This document shows, one piece after another, positions 50,468 to 59,117 of a DNA stretch of 64,000 nt (its first letter is position 1; each line of letters opens with the position of its first letter). The DNA lies in NCBI GenBank assembly GCA_017398595.1, contig JAFQFR010000015.1, positions 38,851 to 102,850 of the forward strand, in the 5' to 3' direction. The notes beneath the pieces are model-generated. The model was not told the origin of the DNA. It made no database searches and was given only the letters and a program-made list of their open reading frames with translations. This DNA comes from Clostridia bacterium (lineage in GTDB: Bacteria; Bacillota; Clostridia; Oscillospirales; CAG-272). Made by a program: the position numbers and the translations under genes.

Positions 50468-50959
50468 TTACAGCGTATGATAATACGGGCAGATGTCCTC
50501 GTAGTGCCCGTCCTGCATGCGAAATCCTTTTGGGATCGTGCCGAGCTGCACAAATCCGAGGCGTTCATACAGATGCCGCGCGTGGATGTTCGTTGCCACG
50601 ACGGCGTTGAACTGCAGCACGCCGAAACCGTGTAGCCGTCCCTGCGCCATGCAGTCGAGCACCAGCTTTTCGCCGATGTGCAGTCCCCTGCTGTCACCGC
50701 GCACCGCGTAGCTTGCGTTGCAGATATGCCCGCAGCGCCCTATGTTGTTGGGATGCAGGATGTACAGTCCGTAAATACGGTTGGTTTCGGTATCCACCGC
50801 AACCGCGCTGTAGGTCTGCGCCGCGAAAAACCGCGCACCCGTCTCCTCGGTTAAAAGCTCCTCTTGCGGAAAGGCAATGCCCTCCGCCACGACCTCATTC
50901 CATATGGTGATCATTTCGGGCAGATCCTGCTCGGTATACGCCCGCACTGTGATATTCAT
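50468..50959 (-). CDS. GNAT-family N-acetyltransferase
   Basis: 163 residues: VRAYTEQDLPEMITIWNEVV opens the fold. The acetyl-CoA loop is RGDSRGLHIGEKLV (Q/RxxGxG/A), and FNAVVATNIHARHLYERLGF is the usual helix after it. The substrate cannot be told from the sequence. RBS GGGGGAAAATAC. It is in one direction with thyX. Confidence 0.88.
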   Translation of the reverse strand: MNITVRAYTEQDLPEMITIWNEVVAEGIAFPQEELLTEETGARFFAAQTYSAVAVDTETNRIYGLYILHPNNIGRCGHICNASYAVRGDSRGLHIGEKLVLDCMAQGRLHGFGVLQFNAVVATNIHARHLYERLGFVQLGTIPKGFRMQDGHYEDICPYYHTL

Positions 50960-50975
50960 GTATTTTCCCCCGTTC

Positions 50976-51359
50976 TTATACGGTGATCTCGATCTGATTG
51001 CCTTCTATGCCGACAATACAGCTTTCATAGTACCCATCGCCCGTCGTGCGCGGACCGCTGACGACCGCATATCCGTCCGCCCGCAGTCTTTCCGTGAGGG
51101 CGTCCACTGCCGCTTTGCTGCCCACTTGAAAGGCAAGATGGATATATCCTGTTCGGCTCGGCAGCTTCTCGCTGTCGTCCATCCTCGGTCTATGCATGAT
51201 CTCCAGCCTTGCACCATCCGAAAACGACAGAAAGTAAGAACGAAAATCGGTGACCTTGTTATGATACCCTTCGTTCGGTATGGCACCGAAGTACTTTACA
51301 AAGAAGTCTTTCGCGCCTTCCAGATCCTGCACATACATCGCAATATGTTCTATGCGCAT
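50976..51359 (-). CDS. VOC-family (glyoxalase-like) protein
   Basis: 127 residues: RIEHIAMYVQDLEGAKDFFV and GYIHLAFQVGSKAAVDALTE are the two beta-alpha-beta-beta-beta units. Ligands His, His and Glu lie in EHIAMYV, GYIHLAF and QIEITV. Resembles ring-cleavage or fosfomycin-type VOC proteins of unknown substrate. ATG 51359 with CTCGGAGGTTTTGGTT upstream. Confidence 0.88.
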   Translation of the reverse strand: MRIEHIAMYVQDLEGAKDFFVKYFGAIPNEGYHNKVTDFRSYFLSFSDGARLEIMHRPRMDDSEKLPSRTGYIHLAFQVGSKAAVDALTERLRADGYAVVSGPRTTGDGYYESCIVGIEGNQIEITV

Positions 51360-51392
51360 AACCAAAACCTCCGAGCAATTCTCTTCTGCTCT

Positions 51393-51421
51393 ATTATACC
51401 GAAAATCCGCGCAATAGTAAA
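51393..51421 (-). promoter_or_regulatory. Promoter of the VOC-GNAT-thyX group
   Basis: A perfect TATAAT with TTTACT 17 bp upstream on the minus strand. Confidence 0.5.
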
Positions 51422-51458
51422 GGCTAAAATTTGCGATTCGCAAATTTTAGCCTTTTTA
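51419..51458 (-). terminator. Terminator of the hydrolase gene
   Basis: AAGGCTAAAATTTGCGA pairs with TCGCAAATTTTAGCCTT, in the 107-bp gap between the hydrolase and VOC genes. Confidence 0.8.
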
Positions 51459-51466
51459 GAATGTAT

Positions 51467-52468
51467 TTACGCGTCAAAGTCCTGCCAAAACTGCTTGACG
51501 ACCGTCTCGTAGCCCTCTTTATCCACCAGATAGCTCATGCCGTGGGCGGCACCCGGTACTACAAACAGGCGCTTGGGCGATGCGCAGGCTTTATAATTCT
51601 CGTAGGTCATCTCGATCGGCACAAAGCGGTCGTCCGTGCCGTGCACAAACAAGACCGGCACGCGGCACTGCCGCAGTGCATCCACGCAGGAATAGTCCTT
51701 AGCACCGATTTGGATCTTCTTTCTGCACATATCATTTGCGATCGCACCGTTGATGCCGCGATAGGGGATGTGCAGATTTCGCTCCACGACATGCTGCCAG
51801 ATCGCGTGCGGCGAGGTGAATCCGCAGTCCGCCATCACGCCGTGTACGTTGGCGGGCAGTTCCTGTCCCGCCGCCATCAGCACGGTGGACGCGCCCATCG
51901 AAACGCCCGCAAGGTAGATCGGCAGATCCGCACAGCCGTTTTGGTTTGCCCACTCGACCCAGTCCAGGCAGTCGTAGCGCTCCATCAAGCCGAAGCCCAT
52001 GTAGGCGCCGTCGCTTGCACCCTGTCCGCGCTGCTCCGCGTACAGAATATTGCAGTCGCTTTCCTGCCAGAAGTCCGAGATCGAACCGAAATCCTTCGTC
52101 CAGGAGGAGCGCCAGCCGTGCATCGCGATGATCACGCGCTTCGGATGGGCGCATGTGTGCCAGTGCCCGATCAGCTTGATGCCGTCGCGGCTGGCGATCT
52201 CCACGAGCATACTGTCGCCGTTTTGCAGGTTTTGCGCCGCCTGCTCCCGCTGTTCATAATATGCACCGCTCTTTGCAGAGCCGGACAGCTTCTTTTTCGA
52301 TCTCACGCTGCTTTTCGGCGCTTCGCGGTCGAGCGCGACTTTCACAAGACTGCGCGTGAGCAGATACGACGCTGCCGTGGCAGCCGCGACCGAGACAGTC
52401 ACAATGCCCGCGCCGACGGCGATCTTTTTACCCGTGCTCTGCACCTTTTTCTTACTTTTTCTCTGCAT
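51467..52468 (-). CDS. Membrane-anchored alpha/beta hydrolase
   Basis: About 333 residues: a basic N-terminus (MQRKSKKKVQSTGKK), one membrane helix (IAVGAGIVTVSVAAATAASY) and an extracellular or membrane-bound hydrolase. It has IAMHGWRSSWTKDFG, ERGQGASDG-type ILYAEQRGQGASDG, the nucleophile AGVSMGAS, FVHGTDDRFVP and PGAAHGMSYL, with Ser, Asp and His. The family (BAAT/serine aminopeptidase-like) includes esterases and peptidases. ATG 52468 with GGAAGGAAAGGAAGG upstream. Confidence 0.85.
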   Translation of the reverse strand: MQRKSKKKVQSTGKKIAVGAGIVTVSVAAATAASYLLTRSLVKVALDREAPKSSVRSKKKLSGSAKSGAYYEQREQAAQNLQNGDSMLVEIASRDGIKLIGHWHTCAHPKRVIIAMHGWRSSWTKDFGSISDFWQESDCNILYAEQRGQGASDGAYMGFGLMERYDCLDWVEWANQNGCADLPIYLAGVSMGASTVLMAAGQELPANVHGVMADCGFTSPHAIWQHVVERNLHIPYRGINGAIANDMCRKKIQIGAKDYSCVDALRQCRVPVLFVHGTDDRFVPIEMTYENYKACASPKRLFVVPGAAHGMSYLVDKEGYETVVKQFWQDFDA

Positions 52469-52588
52469 AAGAACCTTCCTTTCCTTCCGTTGCATCATCT
52501 TTATTCCCATTGTATCCATGCAGTCGCGCCGCAATGCAGCTTTTCTCACAGAATACCCCTATTATAGTTGAATTTTCACCCATATCAT

Positions 52589-52629
52589 GCAAAAAGGATA
52601 CGCAAGAAACTGCCTGCGTATCCTTTTGC
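52589..52629. terminator. Terminator between hydrolase and transglutaminase genes
   Basis: GCAAAAAGGATACGCA pairs with TGCGTATCCTTTTGC; the T-rich side on the minus strand serves the transglutaminase-like gene. Confidence 0.8.
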
Positions 52630-52631
52630 AT

Positions 52632-53930
52632 TTAAAACTCTGTTTTTTCCGTTTGTGAAGCGGTGAAGCTGCCGGACAAAGCAAAGCTCGAAGCCTTTGC
52701 TGCCTTCTGCAGCACCGCCGCATCAAAATCGGGAGCTAAGTACATATACGAACTGTATCCCCAACGGAAGGAGGGGCAGGTGCGAACATCCAGCATCCTG
52801 CCGTTTTCCTCGTACAGGGCGATGAGCAACACGCTGCTGTTGCTTTTTTGGAAGCCGGTAACGGCATCCGCGCTTCTCACCCAGCCGCTCGCGGCAAAGT
52901 ATCCCGTGTCGGAGATCTCCGGGCTCGTGAGGATCATACTGGGCGAATGGCTCGACGACCGACTCACCAAGAAATAGTTCTTTGTGCTGTACGCTTGCGT
53001 AGCAATGCCATTATAGACGGGATCATCCCAGGTGGGATCCGCCACATACCATTTGCCGTCCAGCCGCACAGCCGTCCAGCGATGCCCGTTTCCGGAGATC
53101 TGCACGCAGGGGACGCCGATCTTGTTGCAAAGCAGTTGAAACGCCTTGGCATATCCCTCGCACACAGGCTCGTATCCCGACAAAAAACCGCTGATAATGC
53201 TCCAGGGCGATGCATCCCTTTTAATATATGTGCTGTCGTTTGCCGCCGTCAGATTGTAGTCGTTATCTTCCGCAAGCCACTGATCCCAGTATCCGAGTCT
53301 TGCGACCACCGGCATGTTCTCCGTATCGTGCAGCAGCTTCTCCACGACTTTGTCGATCTCTGCCTGAAACGCATCGATCTTTGCCTGCGTGTTGCACTCG
53401 GGCATCGCGGGCGTCGTTATATAAATTTGCGCGTCCATCTCATTGCCGACATAGCTGCCGCCGTAACGCAAGTACAATTCACCGCGTATCCAAAAGTATT
53501 CGGGATGATCGAAGATAAATGCCGTGTATGCCTGTTGCAGCACGGGTTTCATGCTGCTTGCCCAACTGCTGAATTCCGATGTAGCAATCGCTTCAGAGAA
53601 GACGATGCCGATCTCCCATTCTTCCACCGTATCGGATCCGCTCGCCGTCAGCGCCTTGACAGCGCCGTTTGCAAAAGCGTTCTCGATATTCGTATAGATC
53701 GTTTTTCCCTTTTCGGTCAGCTGGTCAAAGTAGCGGGTATCTTCGCCCCATGCATACGCAGAAGCGGTGCTCAGCAGAGATTGCTGCGCATCTTCCGTCT
53801 CATAGAATGTGTATTCGATGAACAGATCGCCCATCGACACATCGGGTTCTTCTGCAACAGTCGTGACCGACAGCATGAGCGCAAGGAGCAAAAAGAGCGC
53901 CGCAGTCACCGTAATTTTTCTTGTTTGCAT
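52632..53930 (-). CDS. Secreted transglutaminase-like protein
   Basis: 432 residues with a signal peptide (MQTRKITVTAALFLLLALML...). A helical region is followed by a transglutaminase-like core: Cys257 in PVCEGYAKAFQLLC, His283 in NGHRWTAV, Asp298 in YVADPTWDDP, a complete catalytic triad. The last about 100 residues form another small domain. Such bacterial proteins are usually papain-like proteases or amidases and sometimes true cross-linkers. It directly follows the 1701-residue surface protein on the same strand, so a role in processing or attaching it is possible but unproven. Confidence 0.85.
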   Translation of the reverse strand: MQTRKITVTAALFLLLALMLSVTTVAEEPDVSMGDLFIEYTFYETEDAQQSLLSTASAYAWGEDTRYFDQLTEKGKTIYTNIENAFANGAVKALTASGSDTVEEWEIGIVFSEAIATSEFSSWASSMKPVLQQAYTAFIFDHPEYFWIRGELYLRYGGSYVGNEMDAQIYITTPAMPECNTQAKIDAFQAEIDKVVEKLLHDTENMPVVARLGYWDQWLAEDNDYNLTAANDSTYIKRDASPWSIISGFLSGYEPVCEGYAKAFQLLCNKIGVPCVQISGNGHRWTAVRLDGKWYVADPTWDDPVYNGIATQAYSTKNYFLVSRSSSHSPSMILTSPEISDTGYFAASGWVRSADAVTGFQKSNSSVLLIALYEENGRMLDVRTCPSFRWGYSSYMYLAPDFDAAVLQKAAKASSFALSGSFTASQTEKTEF

Positions 53931-53947
53931 TCTATTTCCCTCAATGG

Positions 53948-53980
53948 CAAAACAAGGGAGAAACCGATGGATCTCCCTTG
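53948..53980 (-). terminator. Terminator after the large cohesin/SLH protein gene
   Basis: CAAGGGAGA pairs with TCTCCCTTG and is followed by TTTTG on the minus strand. It may be leaky, because no promoter fits between it and the transglutaminase-like gene. Confidence 0.65.
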
Positions 53981-53994
53981 CTTCGTTTCAAATG

Positions 53995-56900
53995 TTACTG
54001 TACGTTTTCTACAAAGCGTACAATGAGTGCCGCGATCTCTGCACGGGTCGCGGTGTCCTTCGGACGGATAGTGCCCTCGACATCGCCCTTGAGCAGACCA
54101 ACCGAGATCGCCCAGTTCATCGCATCCACTGCCCAGTCGCTGGTCTGATCGCTGTCGGTGAAGTCGTCAAGACCGTTGTCACTGACCTTGGGCGAATCCA
54201 TGTAACGATACAGCATGGTCACTGCCTGCTCGCGCGTAATATCGGCCTCGGGGTTGGTACCGTCGGAAATGCCTTCTGCAACAGCCCACTCCATGCTCTT
54301 CGCATACCAGGTATCGCCGCCGTCGGTGTCTTCACCGGCAATACGAGCGAGAACCGTCATCATCATAGCGCGCGTGAAATTGGATCCCGGCGCAAACAGA
54401 TTCGTGTCAACGCCCTTCATCAGACCCTTGCCGTAAGCGCTGTATACGGTTACATAGTACCAGTCGCTCTTCGCTACATCGTCGAAGATGTCGCCTTCGC
54501 CGTAAACGAAGGAAGCAGAAACGGTTACTTTCGTTGCAGGCATCGTGAAGGTGTACTTGCCGTTTGCGGTTTCGGTAACCTTAACGGCATTGCCGCTCAG
54601 ATCGGTAACCGTGACCGAAAATACCGTATAATCCTCGTCAGGCGTTGCGGTAACGGTGATCTTATCACCCTTCTTTGCAGTTGCAAAGTTTGCGATCACG
54701 CTGCCGTCTGCAATATTTTTGTCAATCACGATCTGCGAATCGCCGGAGCCGGAATTCACACGTTTATAGAGTACAACGCTGCCGCTGAGTTCGGTGTAGT
54801 TATCGGTATCGACGGGGGTGTAGCTCCACTTGTATGCGGTGTTCGGAGCAACAACGGTAGCATCGGAAAGTGCATTGCCCGCGTTATCTACCCAACGGAT
54901 CGTACCGCCGGCAGGCGTGATGCTGCCGATCGCCAGATCAGCTGTCTTCAGCGTCTGACCGGACGCTTTCAGCAGCGTGTAGCTCGGCGTGCCTGCGCAG
55001 GCTGCCTTGGAGATGGTCCAGGTGATCTCGCCGTCAAATGCGCTTGCCCATGCGTAGTTTGCGGTATCCTTGAGCGCAACCGTCGCGGTGTAGTTGCCTG
55101 CGTTGACAGCGGAGCCGCCCTCTACGGTGTAGAGAGCACCATCGGCAACGCCGACCTGCGCTTCGCCGCTGTATACAAGACCGGTTGCAGCGGTAGGAAT
55201 CGCTACGGTCGCCTTGTTGACCGTCACAACGATCGTGGTATCCACGTCGGTGTAATTGACAATATCATCGGGTGTAAACTTAACGGTTGCGGTATAGGAA
55301 TCCGCGCCGATCATGGTTGCGGGATCGGTTACAAAAGACCATGTACCTGCGACAGAAGCGGTACCGACGATGCTGTCCGCGGTCAGTGCCGTGCCGCTGT
55401 AGGTAACGGTGATGTTCTCGACAGAAACAGTCGGTACATCACGGTCGGTGATGGTGATGGTGATCGTAATCTCGGCAGTCTCGTAGTTCTGCATCGTAAC
55501 CGTAACGGGAATGCTTGCGGTCACGCCTTCTGCAAAGCTGCTCATACCGTTCAGCGTGAAGTTGACCACGCCGTCGGCAACCGTAACGGAGTCTGCAAGA
55601 ATATCCTTAGCATCCGTAACGGTACCTACCGTATACGAAACCTCGCCTGCGTTCGCAGGAACGCCGCTGATGGTCACGCTCTGTGCGCCGGAAACGGTGT
55701 ACTTATAGCCGGTCGCGCCCTGTACTGCCAGAGCAGGTGCAGCCGCAGGAACGATCGCAAAGGTTGCAGATGCATCTGCAAACGTATAGTTGCTGCCTTC
55801 TTTGCTTACAACGGTAACCGAAGCGGTGCCGACGTTTTCGTTGTTTGCGCAGCTTACCGTGTAGTCCGTGTCCTTCCGGAGCGTATCGCCTGCAACAAGG
55901 TCATTGGTGCTCAGTGTAACGGTCGGCAGGATCGCCGCACCGGTAAAGGTCTGGTCTGCGATCGCATCCACCGTAACGGTGATGGTCTTCGCTGCAATGC
56001 TGAAGGCGGTCGTATCATTCGTCAAGCTGTAGTTGGTGTCCGTGGTAGAAGCGGTCGCGGTGTAATCCTTGCCCGCGCTCACAGTCTTGCCGCCGACCGT
56101 CAGAACAAGTGCGCCGTTTACGCCCTCGGCAGCAGCTACAGGTGCCTGTGCCTCGCCGTTGTAGGTCAGCTCGGTGTTGCTCCAAGTAACGGCTACGCTC
56201 TTCGGCGCGATCGTGTACTCGGTGCTTGTATTCGTCAGTGCGTAGTTGGTATTCGCGGTAGAAGCGGTCGCCGTGTAGGTCGTGCCGCCTGCATTTGCAT
56301 TGGTCTCGCCGCCGTCAACGGTGATCGCAAGATCCGCAACCTCGGTCGAGGCGGTCGGCTTCTGCTCGCTGCCGTTGTAGGTCAGTGCCGTGTTGCTCCA
56401 GGCAACCGCCACGCTCTTCGGCGCGATCGTGTACTCGGTGGTCGCATTCGTCAATGCGTAGTTGGTATTTGCAGTAGAAGCGGTTGCCGTATAGGTCGTG
56501 CCGCCTACGTTTGCATCGGTTTTTCCGCCGTCAACGGTGATCGCAAGATCTGCGATCTCGGTCGAAGCGGTCGGCTTCTGCTCGCTGCCGTTGTAGGTCA
56601 GCGCCGTGTTGCTCCAAGCAACGGCTACACTCTTCGGTGCAACGGTAACGGTGCCGGTGAACACTTCAACGCCCTGATACTTGCTGTCGGACGTTGCGGT
56701 AAACAGAACCGTATAGCTCTGCACGCCCGCATCGGGAGTGCCGCTGACATTCAGTTTGTATGTACCGGGAACCTCGGTGCCGTCTACCGAAGCCTTGATC
56801 TGATCGCTTACGGTAACGATCTGCTCCCAGGTATCGCCGTAGGTGGGATTCTCTTTCACGGTAACTGCATTCGCTGCGGTAGCATCCTGATCGCCGATCT

Positions 56901-59100
56901 TGAAGAGAATGTCTACCATCGTTACGGTGATGGTGTCTTCAAGCGTCTTTTCATAGTTACCCGAAGCAACGAACTTGTAGCCGATCGCAGCAGTCTCACC
57001 CTTGGAGAGCTTCTGCAGCTCTGCCTCGATGTCTGCCTTGGCCATTGCGGTGCCGCCGTAGGTGTATGTCAAAGCACCGTCCACTGCCTCGCCGCCGATG
57101 CCGCTGAATACAGGAGCCGTAAAGCTGCCCACGCCGACAACAGCGTTCTGCTGGTTGGAAACAACTGCGGAAACCGCATCACTGGGCGTGATGGAAGCGG
57201 GGATCACCACGCTGTCCGCAGAAAGTGTATAGCAATTTTTCTTTGCGCCCTCGAGACTCAGCGTCAAAGTAACGGTCTTGTCGCTGCCGACATTTTTATC
57301 GGCATACTCGCCTGCCGATACTTTGAGGGTAACGTCGTCTTCACCGACCTTGCCGGTAAAGGTAACGTCTTTGTTCACGGTGCCTGCCGCCGTGGTGGCA
57401 TCGTAAACCTTGGTCATGCTGACACCGTCGGAAACGACCGTCAAAGTCTTCGGTGCAACGGTCACTTCGCCTTCATATACAACAAGGCCGGTGTATCCAT
57501 TGCCGTTGTACAGCACTTTGAAGGTATAGCCGCCGACATCGGGGGTGCCGCTGACATTCAAAGTATATTCGCCGCCCGTCAGCGTCTCGTCACCGAGCTT
57601 TGCGGTGAACTTGTCACTGTCGATCGCAACGATCTCTTCCCATGTATCGCCGTAAACAGGGCTGCCCTTGACGGTTACAGCACCGTCATTGGTAAAGGAA
57701 ATATCTACCGTCTTGACGGAAACGGTCTGCGTGATTCCGCCCGCCGCGGCATGCAGCGTAAAGCTCTGATTGCCAACGCCTGCGGGAACGGTAACCGTAC
57801 CGTTCGTATCCACAGTCACACCTGCGGGTGCATCGGTCAGCGTCCAAACCACGGTGGTGCTCATCTCACGGTTGTACTGATCCTTGACCGTAGCTTTGTA
57901 GGAGGCAGTAGCAACGCCCGAAGCGGGAACCGTGATGGTATCGGCGGTCTTATCCAAAGTCAGAGAAGCCACTTTCGCAGTCTCTTCGGTAACGGTGATC
58001 GCAGCACTGCCCGAAGCATTGCCGCATGTTGCCGTCACCGTATAGGTTCCGGCTGCCGTGTCATCCGAAACGGTAACGACGCCATCCGCAACGGCAAGGT
58101 CGCCGCTCCATGTAACCTTATCATTCATGGTCGCGCCGTACTGGTCGTATACAACAGCGCTCAGCGTAACAGTAGCATCATCTGCACCGTAATACGGTCT
58201 TGCCGCCGTAGAAGTAGCCGGTGTAACAACTACCTGTGTAGCCACAGAGTTTTCACGAGTGACCGTCAGCTCCTCGGAATAAGCAGTCGCATCGCCGAAG
58301 CTGCCCGTAGCCGTGATGGTATAAGTACCTGCCGCAGCCTTGGCACCAACGGTGAGTGTACCGTTTGCATCCACAGAAACGCCCGCATTCGCAGGAGAAA
58401 CAGACCAGCTTACGCTCTTGGTAATATCCGTTCCGTCAGAGCTGATCGCAGTAGCCGTCAGCGTGCTGTCGTTCTTACCGTCTGCAACTGCCGCAGTGGC
58501 AGAAAGGCTGACACCGGGCTCTACGCAGATCAGCGAAGCCGGCGCTTCGGGCAAAACAGCGGAGACCGTCAGGTCATCCTCGCCTACCATGGACCATTTG
58601 AAATTACCCTGATCCTCGGTGTTGAACTCGCAGGCAGCATCGCCTTTGCCCACGACGTCAAACTTCAGATACAAGAAGCAGCCGTTTTCCATATCCGCCA
58701 TATCATCATCGGTAACAACGCCGCCTTCATAGCCGGCACCGGTAATGATGATCGTTCCGTCGGTTTCGGAATTGACTACATTATATTCCGCAACGGAATA
58801 GAGGCCGTTGGAAAAGCCTTTCTTTTTATCCTTATATGTAGAGTCAAACGCAAGCACTTCGGAATCGTAATCAAACTTCCATCCGAAAGCCTTGATCGGT
58901 TCATACGGATCCAGCTTGATGCCGACAAACACGATGTCTCCCACTTTTGCGACACCGGTCAGCACATCAAAGCTCTCATCCGTAAAGACGAAAGACATGT
59001 GCACATCGGTATCCGCTGCCGAAATCGGGAAACAGCACAAGCCGAACACCATTGCCAGTGTCAAAAGCAATGACACCGAGCGATTCAAACTTTTTTTCAT
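53995..59100 (-). CDS. Large cohesin-, Ig/MBG-repeat- and SLH-domain surface protein
   Basis: 1701 residues. Signal peptide (MKKSLNRSVSLLLTLAMVFG); a cohesin-like domain at about 31-175 (AKVGDIVFVGIKLDPYEPIK, FGWKFDYDSEVLAFDS); Ig-like BIG domains (about 180-510); MBG/YDG-type domains with near-identical 72-residue units at about 820-1040; an InlB-type repeat (TVTATPDEDYTVFSVTVT); and three SLH domains (about 1534-1701: SNFTRAMMMTVLARIAG, ADITREQAVTMLYRYMD, DTATRAEIAALIVRFVE). The SLH part binds the wall and the cohesin could hold a dockerin. The gene lies 17 bp after the LRR-dockerin gene in one operon. A frame of 1754 codons runs opposite to it; it is rejected. Confidence 0.88.
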   Translation of the reverse strand: MKKSLNRSVSLLLTLAMVFGLCCFPISAADTDVHMSFVFTDESFDVLTGVAKVGDIVFVGIKLDPYEPIKAFGWKFDYDSEVLAFDSTYKDKKKGFSNGLYSVAEYNVVNSETDGTIIITGAGYEGGVVTDDDMADMENGCFLYLKFDVVGKGDAACEFNTEDQGNFKWSMVGEDDLTVSAVLPEAPASLICVEPGVSLSATAAVADGKNDSTLTATAISSDGTDITKSVSWSVSPANAGVSVDANGTLTVGAKAAAGTYTITATGSFGDATAYSEELTVTRENSVATQVVVTPATSTAARPYYGADDATVTLSAVVYDQYGATMNDKVTWSGDLAVADGVVTVSDDTAAGTYTVTATCGNASGSAAITVTEETAKVASLTLDKTADTITVPASGVATASYKATVKDQYNREMSTTVVWTLTDAPAGVTVDTNGTVTVPAGVGNQSFTLHAAAGGITQTVSVKTVDISFTNDGAVTVKGSPVYGDTWEEIVAIDSDKFTAKLGDETLTGGEYTLNVSGTPDVGGYTFKVLYNGNGYTGLVVYEGEVTVAPKTLTVVSDGVSMTKVYDATTAAGTVNKDVTFTGKVGEDDVTLKVSAGEYADKNVGSDKTVTLTLSLEGAKKNCYTLSADSVVIPASITPSDAVSAVVSNQQNAVVGVGSFTAPVFSGIGGEAVDGALTYTYGGTAMAKADIEAELQKLSKGETAAIGYKFVASGNYEKTLEDTITVTMVDILFKIGDQDATAANAVTVKENPTYGDTWEQIVTVSDQIKASVDGTEVPGTYKLNVSGTPDAGVQSYTVLFTATSDSKYQGVEVFTGTVTVAPKSVAVAWSNTALTYNGSEQKPTASTEIADLAITVDGGKTDANVGGTTYTATASTANTNYALTNATTEYTIAPKSVAVAWSNTALTYNGSEQKPTASTEVADLAITVDGGETNANAGGTTYTATASTANTNYALTNTSTEYTIAPKSVAVTWSNTELTYNGEAQAPVAAAEGVNGALVLTVGGKTVSAGKDYTATASTTDTNYSLTNDTTAFSIAAKTITVTVDAIADQTFTGAAILPTVTLSTNDLVAGDTLRKDTDYTVSCANNENVGTASVTVVSKEGSNYTFADASATFAIVPAAAPALAVQGATGYKYTVSGAQSVTISGVPANAGEVSYTVGTVTDAKDILADSVTVADGVVNFTLNGMSSFAEGVTASIPVTVTMQNYETAEITITITITDRDVPTVSVENITVTYSGTALTADSIVGTASVAGTWSFVTDPATMIGADSYTATVKFTPDDIVNYTDVDTTIVVTVNKATVAIPTAATGLVYSGEAQVGVADGALYTVEGGSAVNAGNYTATVALKDTANYAWASAFDGEITWTISKAACAGTPSYTLLKASGQTLKTADLAIGSITPAGGTIRWVDNAGNALSDATVVAPNTAYKWSYTPVDTDNYTELSGSVVLYKRVNSGSGDSQIVIDKNIADGSVIANFATAKKGDKITVTATPDEDYTVFSVTVTDLSGNAVKVTETANGKYTFTMPATKVTVSASFVYGEGDIFDDVAKSDWYYVTVYSAYGKGLMKGVDTNLFAPGSNFTRAMMMTVLARIAGEDTDGGDTWYAKSMEWAVAEGISDGTNPEADITREQAVTMLYRYMDSPKVSDNGLDDFTDSDQTSDWAVDAMNWAISVGLLKGDVEGTIRPKDTATRAEIAALIVRFVENVQ
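55988..56640 (-). repeat. Tandem 216-bp coding repeats (MBG units)
   Basis: Two nearly identical 216-bp units at about 56204-56640 (sharing GCGCGATCGTGTACTC at 216-bp spacing) and a third, more diverged unit before them. Each encodes 72 residues starting APKSVAVAWSNTALTYNGS. Confidence 0.85.
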
Positions 59101-59117
59101 GGTATGTATCTCCTAAA

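Noticed and set aside
53809..59073. A 1754-codon open frame on the plus strand opposite the large SLH protein
   Set aside because: It is antisense to a gene with signal peptide, repeats and SLH domains. It has no RBS or known motifs, and its composition mirrors the sense codons.
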